Shown here in pieces: positions 34,666-43,575 of a DNA stretch of 64,000 nucleotides. Position 1 is the first letter of the stretch; each line of letters starts with the position of its first letter. Both the position numbers and the translations under genes were made by a program. The notes under the pieces are model-generated. The model was not told where the DNA came from. It worked only from the letters and a program-made list of their open reading frames with translations, and did not search any database. The DNA comes from Bacteroidia bacterium (GTDB lineage: Bacteria > Bacteroidota > Bacteroidia > B-17B0 > Aurantibacillaceae): NCBI GenBank assembly GCA_014378485.1, contig JACMNO010000094.1, forward strand, positions 1-64,000, given 5' to 3'.

Positions 34666-35886
34666 GTGAAAAATGGTTGGCTATATTTTATTTTAGTTCT
34701 GCTTTGCAGCAAAACATATAGCCAAATTAACCTTGTTCAAAATCCAAGTTTTGAAGAAATTTCCTTATGCCCTAATCTACAATCCCAAATTAAATATGCT
34801 AATTTTTGGGATACTTTAAAAGCAGGTGGTGGCGGTACGCCTGATCTTTATAATTCATGTGATATTTCAAATTTTGTTGGTGTGCCTTACAACTCATTAT
34901 CTTTTCAAGATGCACATTCTGGAGTATCCTATTCAGGTATTATTACCTACTATACAATAATACCTAATGGCAGAGAATATATACAAAATAAGTTATTCAA
35001 AAAATTAGAAATTAATAAAACATATTGCGTGACTGCATATGTCAATTTACATAATTATTCTAACTGCGCTTTAGACCAAATTGGAATTTGTCTCGATAAT
35101 GGTAGCATATACGCACCCTTTTCTAGTTTAGTAAATAATGCCAGTCCACAAATAACTAGTCAACTTGGCGCCTTTATTACAGATACTTTAAATTGGTCAA
35201 AAATACAAGGCCTATTTATGGCAAATGGAACTGAAGAGTATTTAACGATAGGAAATTTTAAATCAGATATACAAACTAATACAATTACAATTCAAAGTTC
35301 AAATGCATACTCTGCAGTTTATTATTTTGATGATGTATCAGTTATAGATGCTAATACAAAAGCTTATGCAGGGCAGGATACATTAATTTGCAGTGGAGAT
35401 AGTGTTTTTATTGGTAGGCAACCAGAGGTTGGCTTAGAGTGTGAGTGGCTGAATAACAATACACAAATTGCACAGGGCGCAGGCATTTGGGTAAAACCAA
35501 ACATTAGCCAACAATACATAATACAACAAGACGTTTGCAGTATATTAAGTTATGATACCATACAAGTTACTGTAAAAGATATGGATTGTAACCCTATAGT
35601 AAATACTGAAATACCCAACGCGTTTTCGCCCAATGGGGACGGCATTAACGATGTATGGAACATAAGTTTAGGTTCGGGATCTGCATTGAATGGATTTGAA
35701 GTATACAATCGTTGGGGTAATTTAATAGCTATGGCTTCAAGAGCTTCAGTCACCCAAATAAATTGGGATGGCAGAACAACAAGCGGTGAGCTCTGTAGTG
35801 ATGGAATATATTTTTATGTATTGAAATATACAGATGCGAATGGCACAGAACAACAATTGAAAGGGTTTATTAGTTTGTTTAGATAA
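34666..35886 (+). CDS. Surface protein with gliding-motility-associated (T9SS type B) C-terminal domain
   Basis: A 406-residue exported protein starting at a GTG, with signal peptide YFILVLLCSKTYSQ. The N-terminal domain (NLVQNPSFEEISLCPN ... YYFDDVSVI, to about residue 230) looks like a carbohydrate-binding-type jelly roll. An Ig-like segment (AGQDTLICSGDSVFIG) follows. The last 90 residues are the type B sorting domain: IPNAFSPNGDGINDVWNI, FEVYNRWGNLI, INWDGRTTSG and DGIYFYVLKY. Type B domains are exported through T9SS together with a PorP/SprF partner; the nearest one in this window is at 53325. A good terminator follows. Confidence 0.87.
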   Translation: MKNGWLYFILVLLCSKTYSQINLVQNPSFEEISLCPNLQSQIKYANFWDTLKAGGGGTPDLYNSCDISNFVGVPYNSLSFQDAHSGVSYSGIITYYTIIPNGREYIQNKLFKKLEINKTYCVTAYVNLHNYSNCALDQIGICLDNGSIYAPFSSLVNNASPQITSQLGAFITDTLNWSKIQGLFMANGTEEYLTIGNFKSDIQTNTITIQSSNAYSAVYYFDDVSVIDANTKAYAGQDTLICSGDSVFIGRQPEVGLECEWLNNNTQIAQGAGIWVKPNISQQYIIQQDVCSILSYDTIQVTVKDMDCNPIVNTEIPNAFSPNGDGINDVWNISLGSGSALNGFEVYNRWGNLIAMASRASVTQINWDGRTTSGELCSDGIYFYVLKYTDANGTEQQLKGFISLFR

Positions 35887-35923
35887 AAAAAGCCCGCTAA
35901 TCTTTCGGTTAGCGGGCTTTTCA
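35885..35923. terminator. Bidirectional terminator between the surface protein gene and rng
   Basis: A 13 bp perfect stem AAAAGCCCGCTAA / TTAGCGGGCTTTT with an A-run on one side and TTTT on the other. It serves both convergent genes. Confidence 0.92.
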
Positions 35924-35942
35924 ATACTTAAAAAGTGAAAAT

Positions 35943-37499
35943 TTAAATTACAATTTCATCCAGATCCTTATTTAAAAAGTGGTACTCCATAAAAGCATAG
36001 CTGTCGGATTTAATTACCTTGATCCACTGCTTGTATTCAAAGTACCATTTCCATTGTTTACTTCTGAAAAGTCCACCTTGTTTTAAATAGCCTTCGATGT
36101 ACGGATGCACGCAAAGCGTTATATCTTTTGCAGATTGTTCCTTAATAATAAAACGCAACGCATTTTCTATTGTTTCAACAAATAAAATACTTGGCTGAAC
36201 TTTGCCACTTCCATTGCAACTTGGGCAAGTTTCTAAAACCTCAACATTTACTTCAGGGCGTAAACGCTGGCGGGTAATCTGTATTAATCCAAATTTGCTT
36301 GGAGGTAAAATGTTGTGTCGCGCTCTGTCCGACTTCATTTCTTCTTTCAACTTGTCAAACAGTAATTTTCTGTTCTCAGGATTATGAAGATCAATAAAAT
36401 CAATTACAATGATACCGCCCATATCACGTAAACGTAATTGACGGGCTACCTCAACAGCTGCTTCTAAATTTACTTCAAGTGCATTTTCTTCCTGTGATTT
36501 ATCACTCTTCGAACGGTTTCCGCTGTTCACATCAAACACGTGCAACGCCTCGGTGTGTTCTACAACAAGGTAAGCGCCGCTTTTCATAAACACCGATTTA
36601 CCAAATAATGATTTTATCTGACGATCGATTCCGAAATTATCAAAAATAGGAACCTTGCCTGTATAGTGTTTTAAAATATCAACCTTGTCAGGAGAAATAG
36701 TTTTGATGTACGATTTCAAATCATCGTATACTCTTTCGCTATTTACATGAATGGCGTTAAAAGAAGCGTTCAAGAAATCTCTTAAAATGGCATTGGTTCT
36801 GTCTACCTCTCCTAATAAACGAAAAGGTGGTTCAGCTGTTTGTAATGCCTTAAAACATTCTTCCCATTTGGAAACAAGATCAGCAACATCCCCTTCAATA
36901 TCAGAAACAGATTTTCCTTCGGCAACCGTTCTAACAATCACACCAAAGTTTTTTGGTTTAATGCTTTGAATCAGTGCTTTCAATCTTGTTTTCTCTTCGC
37001 TGCTTCTGATCTTTGACGAAACAGAAACTTTATCAGAGAAAGGGATCAATACAATGTATCGTCCTGCAATTGAAATTTCTGTTGTAATTCTTGGTCCTTT
37101 GGCAGAAATTGGTTCTTTGGCAACCTGCACTAAAACATATTGCCCGGGCTTAACAGCTTCATTAATTTTTCCATCTTTATTGATGTTTCCTTCATTTTTA
37201 AAATACATTAAATTGCTCACATTCTGTTTACCAGAACGAACAGCATCTACGTATTTAAATAATGAATTAGCTTGCGGACCTAAATCCAAATAATGCAAAA
37301 ATGCATCTTTCTCGTATCCCACGTCTACAAAGGCTGCGTTAAGTCCGGTCATAACCTTTTTAACTTTACCTAGGTAGATATCGCCCACCGAAAATTTTAT
37401 GTTATTTTTTTCCTTATGCAGTTCTATCAAACGTTTGTCGTTCAATAGCCCTATAACAACTTCGTTAGGCGTAGAATTTATTACTAGTTCTACGTTCAC
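35943..37499 (-). CDS. rng: Ribonuclease G/E family endoribonuclease
   Basis: A 518-residue endonuclease for rRNA and mRNA processing. The S1 RNA-binding domain (SVGDIYLGKVKKVMTGLNAA) is near the N terminus. The RNase H-like core carries the catalytic Asp motifs HVFDVNSGNR and GGIIVIDFIDL. The Zn-link that joins dimers is CPSCNGSGKV near residue 435. The length matches RNase G with its C-terminal extension and lacks the long unstructured tail of RNase E. The gene is monocistronic on the minus strand, downstream of the HU/TPR/small-protein unit and separated from it by a hairpin. Confidence 0.94.
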   Translation of the reverse strand: MNVELVINSTPNEVVIGLLNDKRLIELHKEKNNIKFSVGDIYLGKVKKVMTGLNAAFVDVGYEKDAFLHYLDLGPQANSLFKYVDAVRSGKQNVSNLMYFKNEGNINKDGKINEAVKPGQYVLVQVAKEPISAKGPRITTEISIAGRYIVLIPFSDKVSVSSKIRSSEEKTRLKALIQSIKPKNFGVIVRTVAEGKSVSDIEGDVADLVSKWEECFKALQTAEPPFRLLGEVDRTNAILRDFLNASFNAIHVNSERVYDDLKSYIKTISPDKVDILKHYTGKVPIFDNFGIDRQIKSLFGKSVFMKSGAYLVVEHTEALHVFDVNSGNRSKSDKSQEENALEVNLEAAVEVARQLRLRDMGGIIVIDFIDLHNPENRKLLFDKLKEEMKSDRARHNILPPSKFGLIQITRQRLRPEVNVEVLETCPSCNGSGKVQPSILFVETIENALRFIIKEQSAKDITLCVHPYIEGYLKQGGLFRSKQWKWYFEYKQWIKVIKSDSYAFMEYHFLNKDLDEIVI

Positions 37500-37782
37500 T
37501 TTTAAATAGTTTTAATGGCCGCAACTTAAAAATAGCTTTTTTAGCATTAAACCTCATTTTAAAGTAATCACTTACCGAAGTAAACTGCACTTTTAAAACC
37601 TCGTTAACCTAAAGTAACTGATATTTAGAGGCGTCCTAATTTATATATAATAACATTTTGCATGCATCAAAACAATTAAGTTCCAGCAAACAATAACATA
37701 CACAAATAACACAAACGGTAAAACTAAATCGTCTTTCCGTTTGTGTATAATCTTTTAAAAAAATCTAATCAGCGACAGCTAA
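37500..37782. other. rng leader region
   Basis: 283 AT-rich bases upstream of rng. Apart from the hairpin at 37709-37746 I see no gene, no tRNA and no clear promoter box. A long leader would fit RNase E/G genes, which often autoregulate through the 5' end of their mRNA, but no specific structure was identified. Confidence 0.4.
37709..37746 (-). terminator. Hairpin between the small basic protein gene and rng
   Basis: A 10 bp perfect stem ACACAAACGG / CCGTTTGTGT with an 18-base loop. The T-run on the minus strand is interrupted (TTATTTG), so it is either a weak terminator or a processing site. Confidence 0.5.
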
Positions 37783-37872
37783 TTATTTTTTCTTATGACG
37801 GTTCTTTCTCAAACGTTTTTTGCGTTTGTGTGTCGCCATCTTATGTCTTTTTCTTTTCTTTCCGCTTGGCAT
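37783..37872 (-). CDS. 29-residue basic protein of the AURKAIP1/COX24 (bS22/mS38-like) type
   Basis: A tiny reading frame of 29 codons, MPSGKKRKRHKMATHKRKKR followed by LRKNRHKKK, too short for ordinary gene finding. The KRKKRLRKNRHKKK core is the hallmark of the AURKAIP1/COX24 domain found in mitochondrial small-subunit protein mS38 and in actinobacterial bS22, and this exact type of peptide is conserved in Bacteroidota. It is therefore probably a small-subunit ribosomal protein; the ribosomal role in Bacteroidota is inferred from the family. It starts 40 bases after the TPR gene start region's far end, that is, directly downstream of the TPR gene on the same strand. Confidence 0.85.
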   Translation of the reverse strand: MPSGKKRKRHKMATHKRKKRLRKNRHKKK

Positions 37873-37911
37873 AATCCTTAGGTTTTAAAAAATTTATATT
37901 AGGTTAATTAT

Positions 37912-38742
37912 TTATTTTTTTAGTTGTTCAATGTATTTCAGTACTTCTTGTTTTGCCATGGCATCTTCTGTGACACCGGCATATTTTTCAAGCATTTCAA
38001 TCGTCTTTCCCTTTTGACCCTGCTGTTCATAAGCATCTGCTAAATGCAAATAAGCTTCAATGTATAAAGGGTCAATACTCAACACTTTTTCAAATCGCTT
38101 AATTGCTTTATCCCATTGTTGCGATTTAACAGAGAAAAAAGCAAAGGTCAATTGAAGCTTGACATTATTACTATCCGTTTTCTCAACATCACGTAACAAC
38201 CCTATTCCTTTCATAGGATCTTTTCCGTCCTCAACAAAACAAGCCGCTAACTGTATCTTCGCATCAATATTCTTATCATCTTTTTCTATTGCTTTTTCAT
38301 AACAACGAATGGCACTTTGGTATAAAGTCGGAATTTCATTATTATCCTTTGTAAAACGAACCGAATAATAATAGCGATCTCCCGCTTTACTGTATGCTAT
38401 AGAAGTATTTTTTCTTTCAGCAATCTGTTCCACAAAGTAAGCAGCAAAATCAGGCCTTTTTTGTTTATCCCAAAATTGCACAACTGAAACAAATGCCGTA
38501 TCAACTTGTGAGCTTTTAGCTTTCGCTAATAAATCATCATAGGTCGCTTTAACTTCTGGTTTCAAAGATTTAGAAGCCATCGTGATAAACGTTTCCAAAC
38601 TCAGCACTTTTTCAGAAGCACTGGATGTAACTTTATCCTTGGTTTCTTTTTCTGGATTTGTTTTAGGGGCAAGAAATAAAAGAACGAATAAAACAACAGC
38701 TGTTATCAATAAACCTACCTGCGTTTTACGAATCAATGTCAT
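37912..38742 (-). CDS. Membrane-anchored TPR protein
   Basis: A 276-residue protein with one N-terminal membrane segment (VGLLITAVVLFVLLFLAP) and a linker, then at least three TPR units: RYYYSVRFTKDNNEIPTLYQ, IRCYEKAIEKDDKNIDAKIQ and WDKAIKRFEKVLSIDPLYIE with the following AYLHLADAYEQQGQ. The TPR part faces the periplasm or cytoplasm depending on topology; the positive N terminus (MTLIRKTQ) suggests periplasm. Its start ATG overlaps the stop of the HU gene (TAATG), so the two are translationally coupled. The function is unknown; the partner is unlikely to be found from the sequence alone. Confidence 0.78.
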   Translation of the reverse strand: MTLIRKTQVGLLITAVVLFVLLFLAPKTNPEKETKDKVTSSASEKVLSLETFITMASKSLKPEVKATYDDLLAKAKSSQVDTAFVSVVQFWDKQKRPDFAAYFVEQIAERKNTSIAYSKAGDRYYYSVRFTKDNNEIPTLYQSAIRCYEKAIEKDDKNIDAKIQLAACFVEDGKDPMKGIGLLRDVEKTDSNNVKLQLTFAFFSVKSQQWDKAIKRFEKVLSIDPLYIEAYLHLADAYEQQGQKGKTIEMLEKYAGVTEDAMAKQEVLKYIEQLKK

Positions 38743-39059
38743 TATTCAATCTGTTTGTTATCAAGTGGTTCTGCCACTTTTACGTTTTTCTTAACTCTTT
38801 CGCTAAATGTTTTAGCGGGCTTAAATGCCGGAATGAAATGCGCCGGAATAATTACTGTTGTATTTTTAGAAATGTTACGGCCTACCTTTTCTGCACGTTT
38901 CTTCACTACAAAGGTTCCAAATCCACGTAAATAAACGTTTTTTCCTTCAGTCATAGAAGTTCGGATAGATTTCATGAACGCTTCAACAGTTGTTTGCACA
39001 ACAATCTTCTCGATGCCTGTTTTTTCTGAAATTTCGTTTACTATATCTGCTTTAGTCAT
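38742..39059 (-). CDS. HU/IHF-family DNA-binding protein
   Basis: A 105-residue DNA-bending protein of the HU/IHF type. The N-terminal helices MTKADIVNEISEKTGIEKI are followed by the signature GFGTFVVKKRAEKVGRNI, and the DNA-binding arm has the proline region VIIPAHFIPAFKPAK. The C-terminal extension past residue 95 is short (VAEPLDNKQIE). It acts in nucleoid compaction. It is first in a minus-strand unit with the TPR gene and the 29-residue protein gene, and it is divergent from the PASTA gene with 247 bases between them. Confidence 0.93.
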   Translation of the reverse strand: MTKADIVNEISEKTGIEKIVVQTTVEAFMKSIRTSMTEGKNVYLRGFGTFVVKKRAEKVGRNISKNTTVIIPAHFIPAFKPAKTFSERVKKNVKVAEPLDNKQIE

Positions 39060-39306
39060 TTACAAAATATTTATAATCAGCGATTTAAAAATTAAAAATC
39101 GGGCTGCAAAGATAAGCTTTTTATTGTAAATCAAAAATTTAGAATGTTTTTTTTGCCCTTTTTGCCTATAAATTCTGTTTTTTAACGAAATTCTTAAAAA
39201 AACCTGATTTCTAATTTTTTCTAACTTCTTGAACAGTGCTTTAATTCATACTGTCGTTTTGAGACTATTTTCCCTATTTTGAGTATATTAGCGCTCTCTA
39301 TCAGCT

Positions 39307-39909
39307 ATGAAGAATTTTTTTGGTTATATCAAATCAAAGGTGTTTATTAAACATTTTTTGCTGGCAATTGTATGCCTCGTCTTTGTATTATGGGCTTTAT
39401 TTAAATTACTCGGTGTTTATACGCATCATGGTGAAACAGCTGAAGTTCCAGATTTTAAACGGAAAACAATGGCTGAATTAGATGCTTTTGTCGCTAATAA
39501 ACATATAGGATACGTAGTTATTGATAGCATTTATGACCCTAAAGAAGCCCCCGGAATAGTGATCAGGCAGGACCCGGAAGCTAATTCACTGGTAAAACAC
39601 AATAGAATTATCTATTTATACGTTACTAGCATGCAGGCGCCTCAAATGGAAATGCCAAAGCTAGTTGACCGAAGTACCCGTCAGGCCGTATTTATGATCG
39701 AAAGCTACGGTTTAAAAGTTGGTAAAATAACTGAAATAGCCGGCGACTGTAAAGGATGTGTATTAAAACAGTTTTTTAACGGGAAAGAAATAGCAGCAGG
39801 TGCCGCCATTAAAAAAGGAAGTAAAATAGACCTGGCAGTAGGTAAAAAAGAAGATTATAGCGCTCCGGTTGATTCAACAACAGTTGTGGATAATCCGGAA
39901 CCAAATTAA
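39307..39909 (+). CDS. PASTA-domain membrane protein
   Basis: A 200-residue protein with one transmembrane helix (HFLLAIVCLVFVLWALFKLL, residues 15-34) and two to three extracytoplasmic PASTA repeats: EVPDFKRKTMAELDAFV, then MPKLVDRSTRQAVFMIES, each about 70 residues. PASTA domains bind peptidoglycan fragments or cell-wall enzymes, usually in PBPs and Ser/Thr kinases; here no kinase or transpeptidase domain is attached. It leads a plus-strand run with a T9SS cargo protein and RluD (10 and 12 bases apart), an order I recall from other Bacteroidota, so cotranscription is likely. The function of the stand-alone form is unknown. Confidence 0.85.
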   Translation: MKNFFGYIKSKVFIKHFLLAIVCLVFVLWALFKLLGVYTHHGETAEVPDFKRKTMAELDAFVANKHIGYVVIDSIYDPKEAPGIVIRQDPEANSLVKHNRIIYLYVTSMQAPQMEMPKLVDRSTRQAVFMIESYGLKVGKITEIAGDCKGCVLKQFFNGKEIAAGAAIKKGSKIDLAVGKKEDYSAPVDSTTVVDNPEPN

Positions 39910-39919
39910 TTATTTATAA

Positions 39920-41833
39920 ATGACCACTTATATAATAAAAAGAACTTTCATACTTCTATTATTAGTATCCTCTGCAATGGCTCAGGAACAACTAATGCCA
40001 TTGCGCAGCAACATTAATTTGACAAAACCTCAACAAAACAAAACACTGAGTAAAACATCATCTGTTATTCCTGTTAATCTGCCTTTTTTCGATGATTTTT
40101 CGTACGCTTTTAAATCTCCTTACCCTTCCTCTAATAACTGGATAGATTCTAATGTCTACGTTAATATGGGGTTTGCGATAGCGCCTATAACCATGGGAGT
40201 TGCAACATTTGATGGTTTAAATAAAAAAGGTTATCCCTATCTGATCAATGCCGCTGTGAACTACTCGGGCCCTTCTGATTATCTGACTTCAAAACCTGTT
40301 AATTTACATTCAACTTCTACTCATACATATAGCCCGGCTGATAGTATTTATATTAGTTTTTATTACCAGGCAGAAGGTAACGGAGATTGGCCAGAACCCA
40401 ATGATTCTTTATGCCTTGATTTTTTTAAAGCCAGACAAGGGATCAAGGGCACATGGAAAAAAGTGTGGGGCATAAAAGGCTATAATCCCAGCGCTGTTGA
40501 TACTAATTTTCGTAGGGTAAGGGTTGCAATAGCAGACACCGCCTATTGTGATAGTTTATTCCAATTCCGTTTTAGAAATAAAGCAACAGCCAATGGTAGC
40601 AATGATCATTGGCACATTGACTATGTGCAGGTGAAACAGAATTATTTTATTAACGATACCATTTTAGATGATGTATCTTATGCCTACCGCTCTACTTCTT
40701 TTTTAAAAAATTACTATACCATGCCATACAGGCAGTATAACGAGGTACTTGAAAGAGCCCCGGGTTTTCATAATTTTTTCAGGAGTAATTTTAATGTCCC
40801 AAAATTTTCTGTTTATGATTATACAGTAGCAACTAAAACGGGTACTCCAATCCCCTCAGATCCCTACGGAACTTTTGCAACAGGGATCTCACCATATTCT
40901 CCCACTCAAAACCAGGGCTACTATACTGGGAATGCCGCTAATCCTGTTTTTACTTATTCAGGGTCTCTTTTACCTTCAACACTTCCTGACTCAACTTATT
41001 TTACAATAAAACATGTTATATCAACTTCTGGAGATCTTTATAAATCAAATGATACTTTGGTTCATATACAGAACTTTAAAAACTATTACGCCTATGATGA
41101 CGGCTCCGCAGAAGTAGGATATTACTTAAATACTTATGGCGCTAAAACTGCAGTAAGGTTTACACTAAATACTTTTGACACTTTAAAATCGGTACGTATC
41201 TTTTTTGATCCAATCATTAACGGTACAGCTACCCTAGGATCATCCTTCAGGATTATTATTTGGGATGCAGGAGGCAGCGGTCCCGGTAGCATCATCTATA
41301 AAGACAGTTTAATGTATCCAAAATACATTGCCGGAGATTATTATACGATCCCAACTTATAGTTTAACATCCTGCTTGCCTCTTTCTGTTGGAACTTACTA
41401 TATCGGCATTCAACAAACTACTAACCAGCCCTTAAATATTGGTTTTGATAGAAACACGGATCACAGAGATGCTTTATATTATGATGTTGTTGGAAACTGG
41501 GTTCAATCTACTATCCGTGGTTCGTTAATGATCAACCCGGTGATGGGCTGTACATATCCAGTATTTGTGGGGATAAGTGAACATGAACAAAATAACAAAA
41601 TGAAAATATTCCCTAATCCGGCTCAAAATAGTGTATCTATTAGTTATCAGGGAAATCAACTTGAAACCGGCACACTTGAGATTTCAAATTCTTTAGGGCA
41701 ATTAGTTTATACAAAATCTATTGTAAGTAATGAATCCATAGATATTAGTGATTTATCAAACGGTTTATATTTTATACATTTAAAAGGCAGTAGCCTAAAC
41801 GTTAGTTCTCAGAAACTAATTATTTCCAGATAA
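39920..41833 (+). CDS. T9SS cargo protein, PASTA-RluD neighbourhood type
   Basis: A 637-residue exported protein with signal peptide LLLLVSSAMAQ. The N-terminal part, LPFFDDFSYAFKSPYPSSNN, is the start of a choice-of-anchor type jelly-roll domain that runs to about residue 250 (HWHIDYVQVKQNYFINDTILD). Middle beta-rich segments include YAYDDGSAEVGYYLNTYGAK. The type A T9SS tail begins KIFPNPAQNSVSISYQ and ends SSQKLIISR. No catalytic motif is recognisable. It lies 10 bases after the PASTA gene and 12 before rluD. Its conserved place between them suggests a cell-envelope function, but none is known. Confidence 0.83.
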   Translation: MTTYIIKRTFILLLLVSSAMAQEQLMPLRSNINLTKPQQNKTLSKTSSVIPVNLPFFDDFSYAFKSPYPSSNNWIDSNVYVNMGFAIAPITMGVATFDGLNKKGYPYLINAAVNYSGPSDYLTSKPVNLHSTSTHTYSPADSIYISFYYQAEGNGDWPEPNDSLCLDFFKARQGIKGTWKKVWGIKGYNPSAVDTNFRRVRVAIADTAYCDSLFQFRFRNKATANGSNDHWHIDYVQVKQNYFINDTILDDVSYAYRSTSFLKNYYTMPYRQYNEVLERAPGFHNFFRSNFNVPKFSVYDYTVATKTGTPIPSDPYGTFATGISPYSPTQNQGYYTGNAANPVFTYSGSLLPSTLPDSTYFTIKHVISTSGDLYKSNDTLVHIQNFKNYYAYDDGSAEVGYYLNTYGAKTAVRFTLNTFDTLKSVRIFFDPIINGTATLGSSFRIIIWDAGGSGPGSIIYKDSLMYPKYIAGDYYTIPTYSLTSCLPLSVGTYYIGIQQTTNQPLNIGFDRNTDHRDALYYDVVGNWVQSTIRGSLMINPVMGCTYPVFVGISEHEQNNKMKIFPNPAQNSVSISYQGNQLETGTLEISNSLGQLVYTKSIVSNESIDISDLSNGLYFIHLKGSSLNVSSQKLIISR

Positions 41834-41845
41834 AAATTAAACCAT

Positions 41846-42910
41846 ATGAAAGATGATATTGAAGAAGTTGAAACAGGTGAAGATGATAAAGAGCTTTACG
41901 AACATCACAACATCAAGGTAGAAAAAGGCCAGGTTATGATGAGGATCGATAAATTTTTAATGATCCGTATTCAAAATGCAACCCGTACAAAATTACAACA
42001 GGCCTGTGACAACGAATGTATTTTGGTAAACGGGAAACCGGTTAAATCCAGTTACAAAATAAAACCATTGGATGAAATTTCTATCCTGATGACGACACCT
42101 CCGCGCGATGTAGAAGTGCTGGCAGAAGATATTCCTATTAATGTGGTTTATGAAGATGATTATATCTGTGTAGTGAATAAAGAACCGGGCATGGTTGTTC
42201 ATCCCGCTTATGGTCACTACTCGGGAACACTCGTCAATGCTTTGGCTTACCGTTTCAAAAATTTACCAACTTCTAAAACACAACTCACAGAAAATTTATC
42301 TATCGACAGGCCCGGTTTAGTGCATCGTATTGATAAAAACACATCCGGAATTATTATTGTTGCTAAAACAGAATTAGCAATGACCCGTTTGGCCAAAGAT
42401 TTTTTTGATAGAAATCTGGATAGAAAATATATTGCCATTGTTTGGGGTGATGTGAAAGAGGATGCAGGAACTATCACCTGCAACGTTGCCCGTGACTTGA
42501 AAAACAGGAAAGTGATGGCTTGTTTCCCCGATAGCGATCATGGTAAACATGCGATTACGCATTACAAAGTGATTGAGCGTTTTGGTTATGTAACGGTGGT
42601 AGAGTGCAAATTAGAAACCGGCCGCACACACCAGATTCGTATTCACATGAAACATATAGGACATCCATTATTTAATGATAATGAATATGGAGGGGACCGA
42701 ATATTAAAAGGTTTACCAAGTAATAAATACAAGCAATTTATTGAGAATTGTTTCGAGATACTACCACGCCAGGCACTTCATGCCAAAACATTAGGCATTA
42801 CTCATCCAATAACCAAAGAGCCGATATTCTTTGAAAGTGAATTACCTGCTGACATGCAACAGGTCATCGATAAATGGAGGAAGTACTCTTATAAATTTGA
42901 GGAAGAATAA
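41846..42910 (+). CDS. rluD: RluA/RluD-family 23S rRNA pseudouridine synthase
   Basis: A 354-residue pseudouridine synthase. An N-terminal S4 RNA-binding domain (IDKFLMIRIQNATRTKLQQA, about residues 32-90) precedes the catalytic domain, which has LVHRIDKNTSGIIIVAKT; the catalytic Asp is in RIDKNTSG. The later TGRTHQIRIHMKHIGHPL is also diagnostic. The E. coli RluD modifies helix 69 of 23S rRNA; whether this one does the same is not provable by motif, since RluA, RluC and RluD share these features, but the S4 domain and length favour RluD. It is the last gene of the PASTA operon. Confidence 0.88.
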   Translation: MKDDIEEVETGEDDKELYEHHNIKVEKGQVMMRIDKFLMIRIQNATRTKLQQACDNECILVNGKPVKSSYKIKPLDEISILMTTPPRDVEVLAEDIPINVVYEDDYICVVNKEPGMVVHPAYGHYSGTLVNALAYRFKNLPTSKTQLTENLSIDRPGLVHRIDKNTSGIIIVAKTELAMTRLAKDFFDRNLDRKYIAIVWGDVKEDAGTITCNVARDLKNRKVMACFPDSDHGKHAITHYKVIERFGYVTVVECKLETGRTHQIRIHMKHIGHPLFNDNEYGGDRILKGLPSNKYKQFIENCFEILPRQALHAKTLGITHPITKEPIFFESELPADMQQVIDKWRKYSYKFEEE

Positions 42911-43167
42911 TTATTTAACAGTATCGATCTACTGTCTTGTGTCTTGTCAAGAATATTCAAGGTCAAGGTGCTTTTAAAGTCAAAAATAAAGCAATTTTTT
43001 TAATCAATTAGCGTAAATATTTCCGGAGGAACTAAATATTATTAAGAAAAACAGTACAATTATTTTTGATTGCTCCAGCGGAGCAAAATATTCAACTTCG
43101 CTCCGCTGGAGCAAAAAAATATTGATTTTAAATAAACAATAAATCTGACTTTTTGAAGGACGATTAA
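42911..43167. other. Intergenic gap holding a palindromic repeat tract
   Basis: 257 bases between rluD and the TM2 gene. Apart from the repeat tract at 43019-43123 it is plain AT-rich sequence without a gene. Confidence 0.6.
43019..43123. repeat. Tract of three palindromic GGAG/CTCC units each followed by an AT-rich AATATT
   Basis: Three related units: TTTCCGGAGGAACTAAATATT (43019-43040), GCTCCAGCGGAGCAAAATATT (43072-43092) and GCTCCGCTGGAGCAAAAAAA (43100-43119, then TATT). Units 2 and 3 are exact inverted copies of each other over 13 bases, with a 15-base loop between them. Confidence 0.8.
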
Positions 43168-43575
43168 TCATTCTTTTATCCACATAAACACTTTACTGTT
43201 GTTCCTGTATTGATCAAAATCCTTGTCAAAGGTAATGGCGCAAAAATCAATGAATGGAAGTATTCCAAACACACCACCTAAGCTTGCAATATAGGCTACT
43301 GGCACATACGGTTTTGTTCCCAGGTAAATACGATGCAATCCAACAATACCAAACGGGAATGGAAAAGCAAGCACGGCCGCAGTGATCTTTTTATTTAATT
43401 TATGTTTTTTACGAAACAACTGAAAAACAGGGTTCGGTTTTTTGTCGTTTAAAAGAATATTCTCTGAAGAAATAACAGTCGATGCGCTATCAAGATAATA
43501 CACAGTTAGTATTCTGCATTTGGAATACAAATGAAATGACAGAACAGTAAACACTATGATTAAAAATCCCTTCAC
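43168..43575 (-). CDS. TM2-domain membrane protein
   Basis: A 135-residue protein with an N-terminal signal or anchor segment (MKGFLIIVFTVLSFHLYSKC). It then has a TM2-like domain of two membrane helices around the turn GIVGLHRIYLGTKPYVP, which is the known TM2 signature (G-x-x-G-x-H-R-x-Y-x-G). The first 60 residues are periplasmic and unrecognised. The start is GTG and overlaps the stop of the SCO gene (TAGTG), so translation is coupled. TM2 proteins in bacteria have no settled function. Confidence 0.8.
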   Translation of the reverse strand: MKGFLIIVFTVLSFHLYSKCRILTVYYLDSASTVISSENILLNDKKPNPVFQLFRKKHKLNKKITAAVLAFPFPFGIVGLHRIYLGTKPYVPVAYIASLGGVFGILPFIDFCAITFDKDFDQYRNNSKVFMWIKE

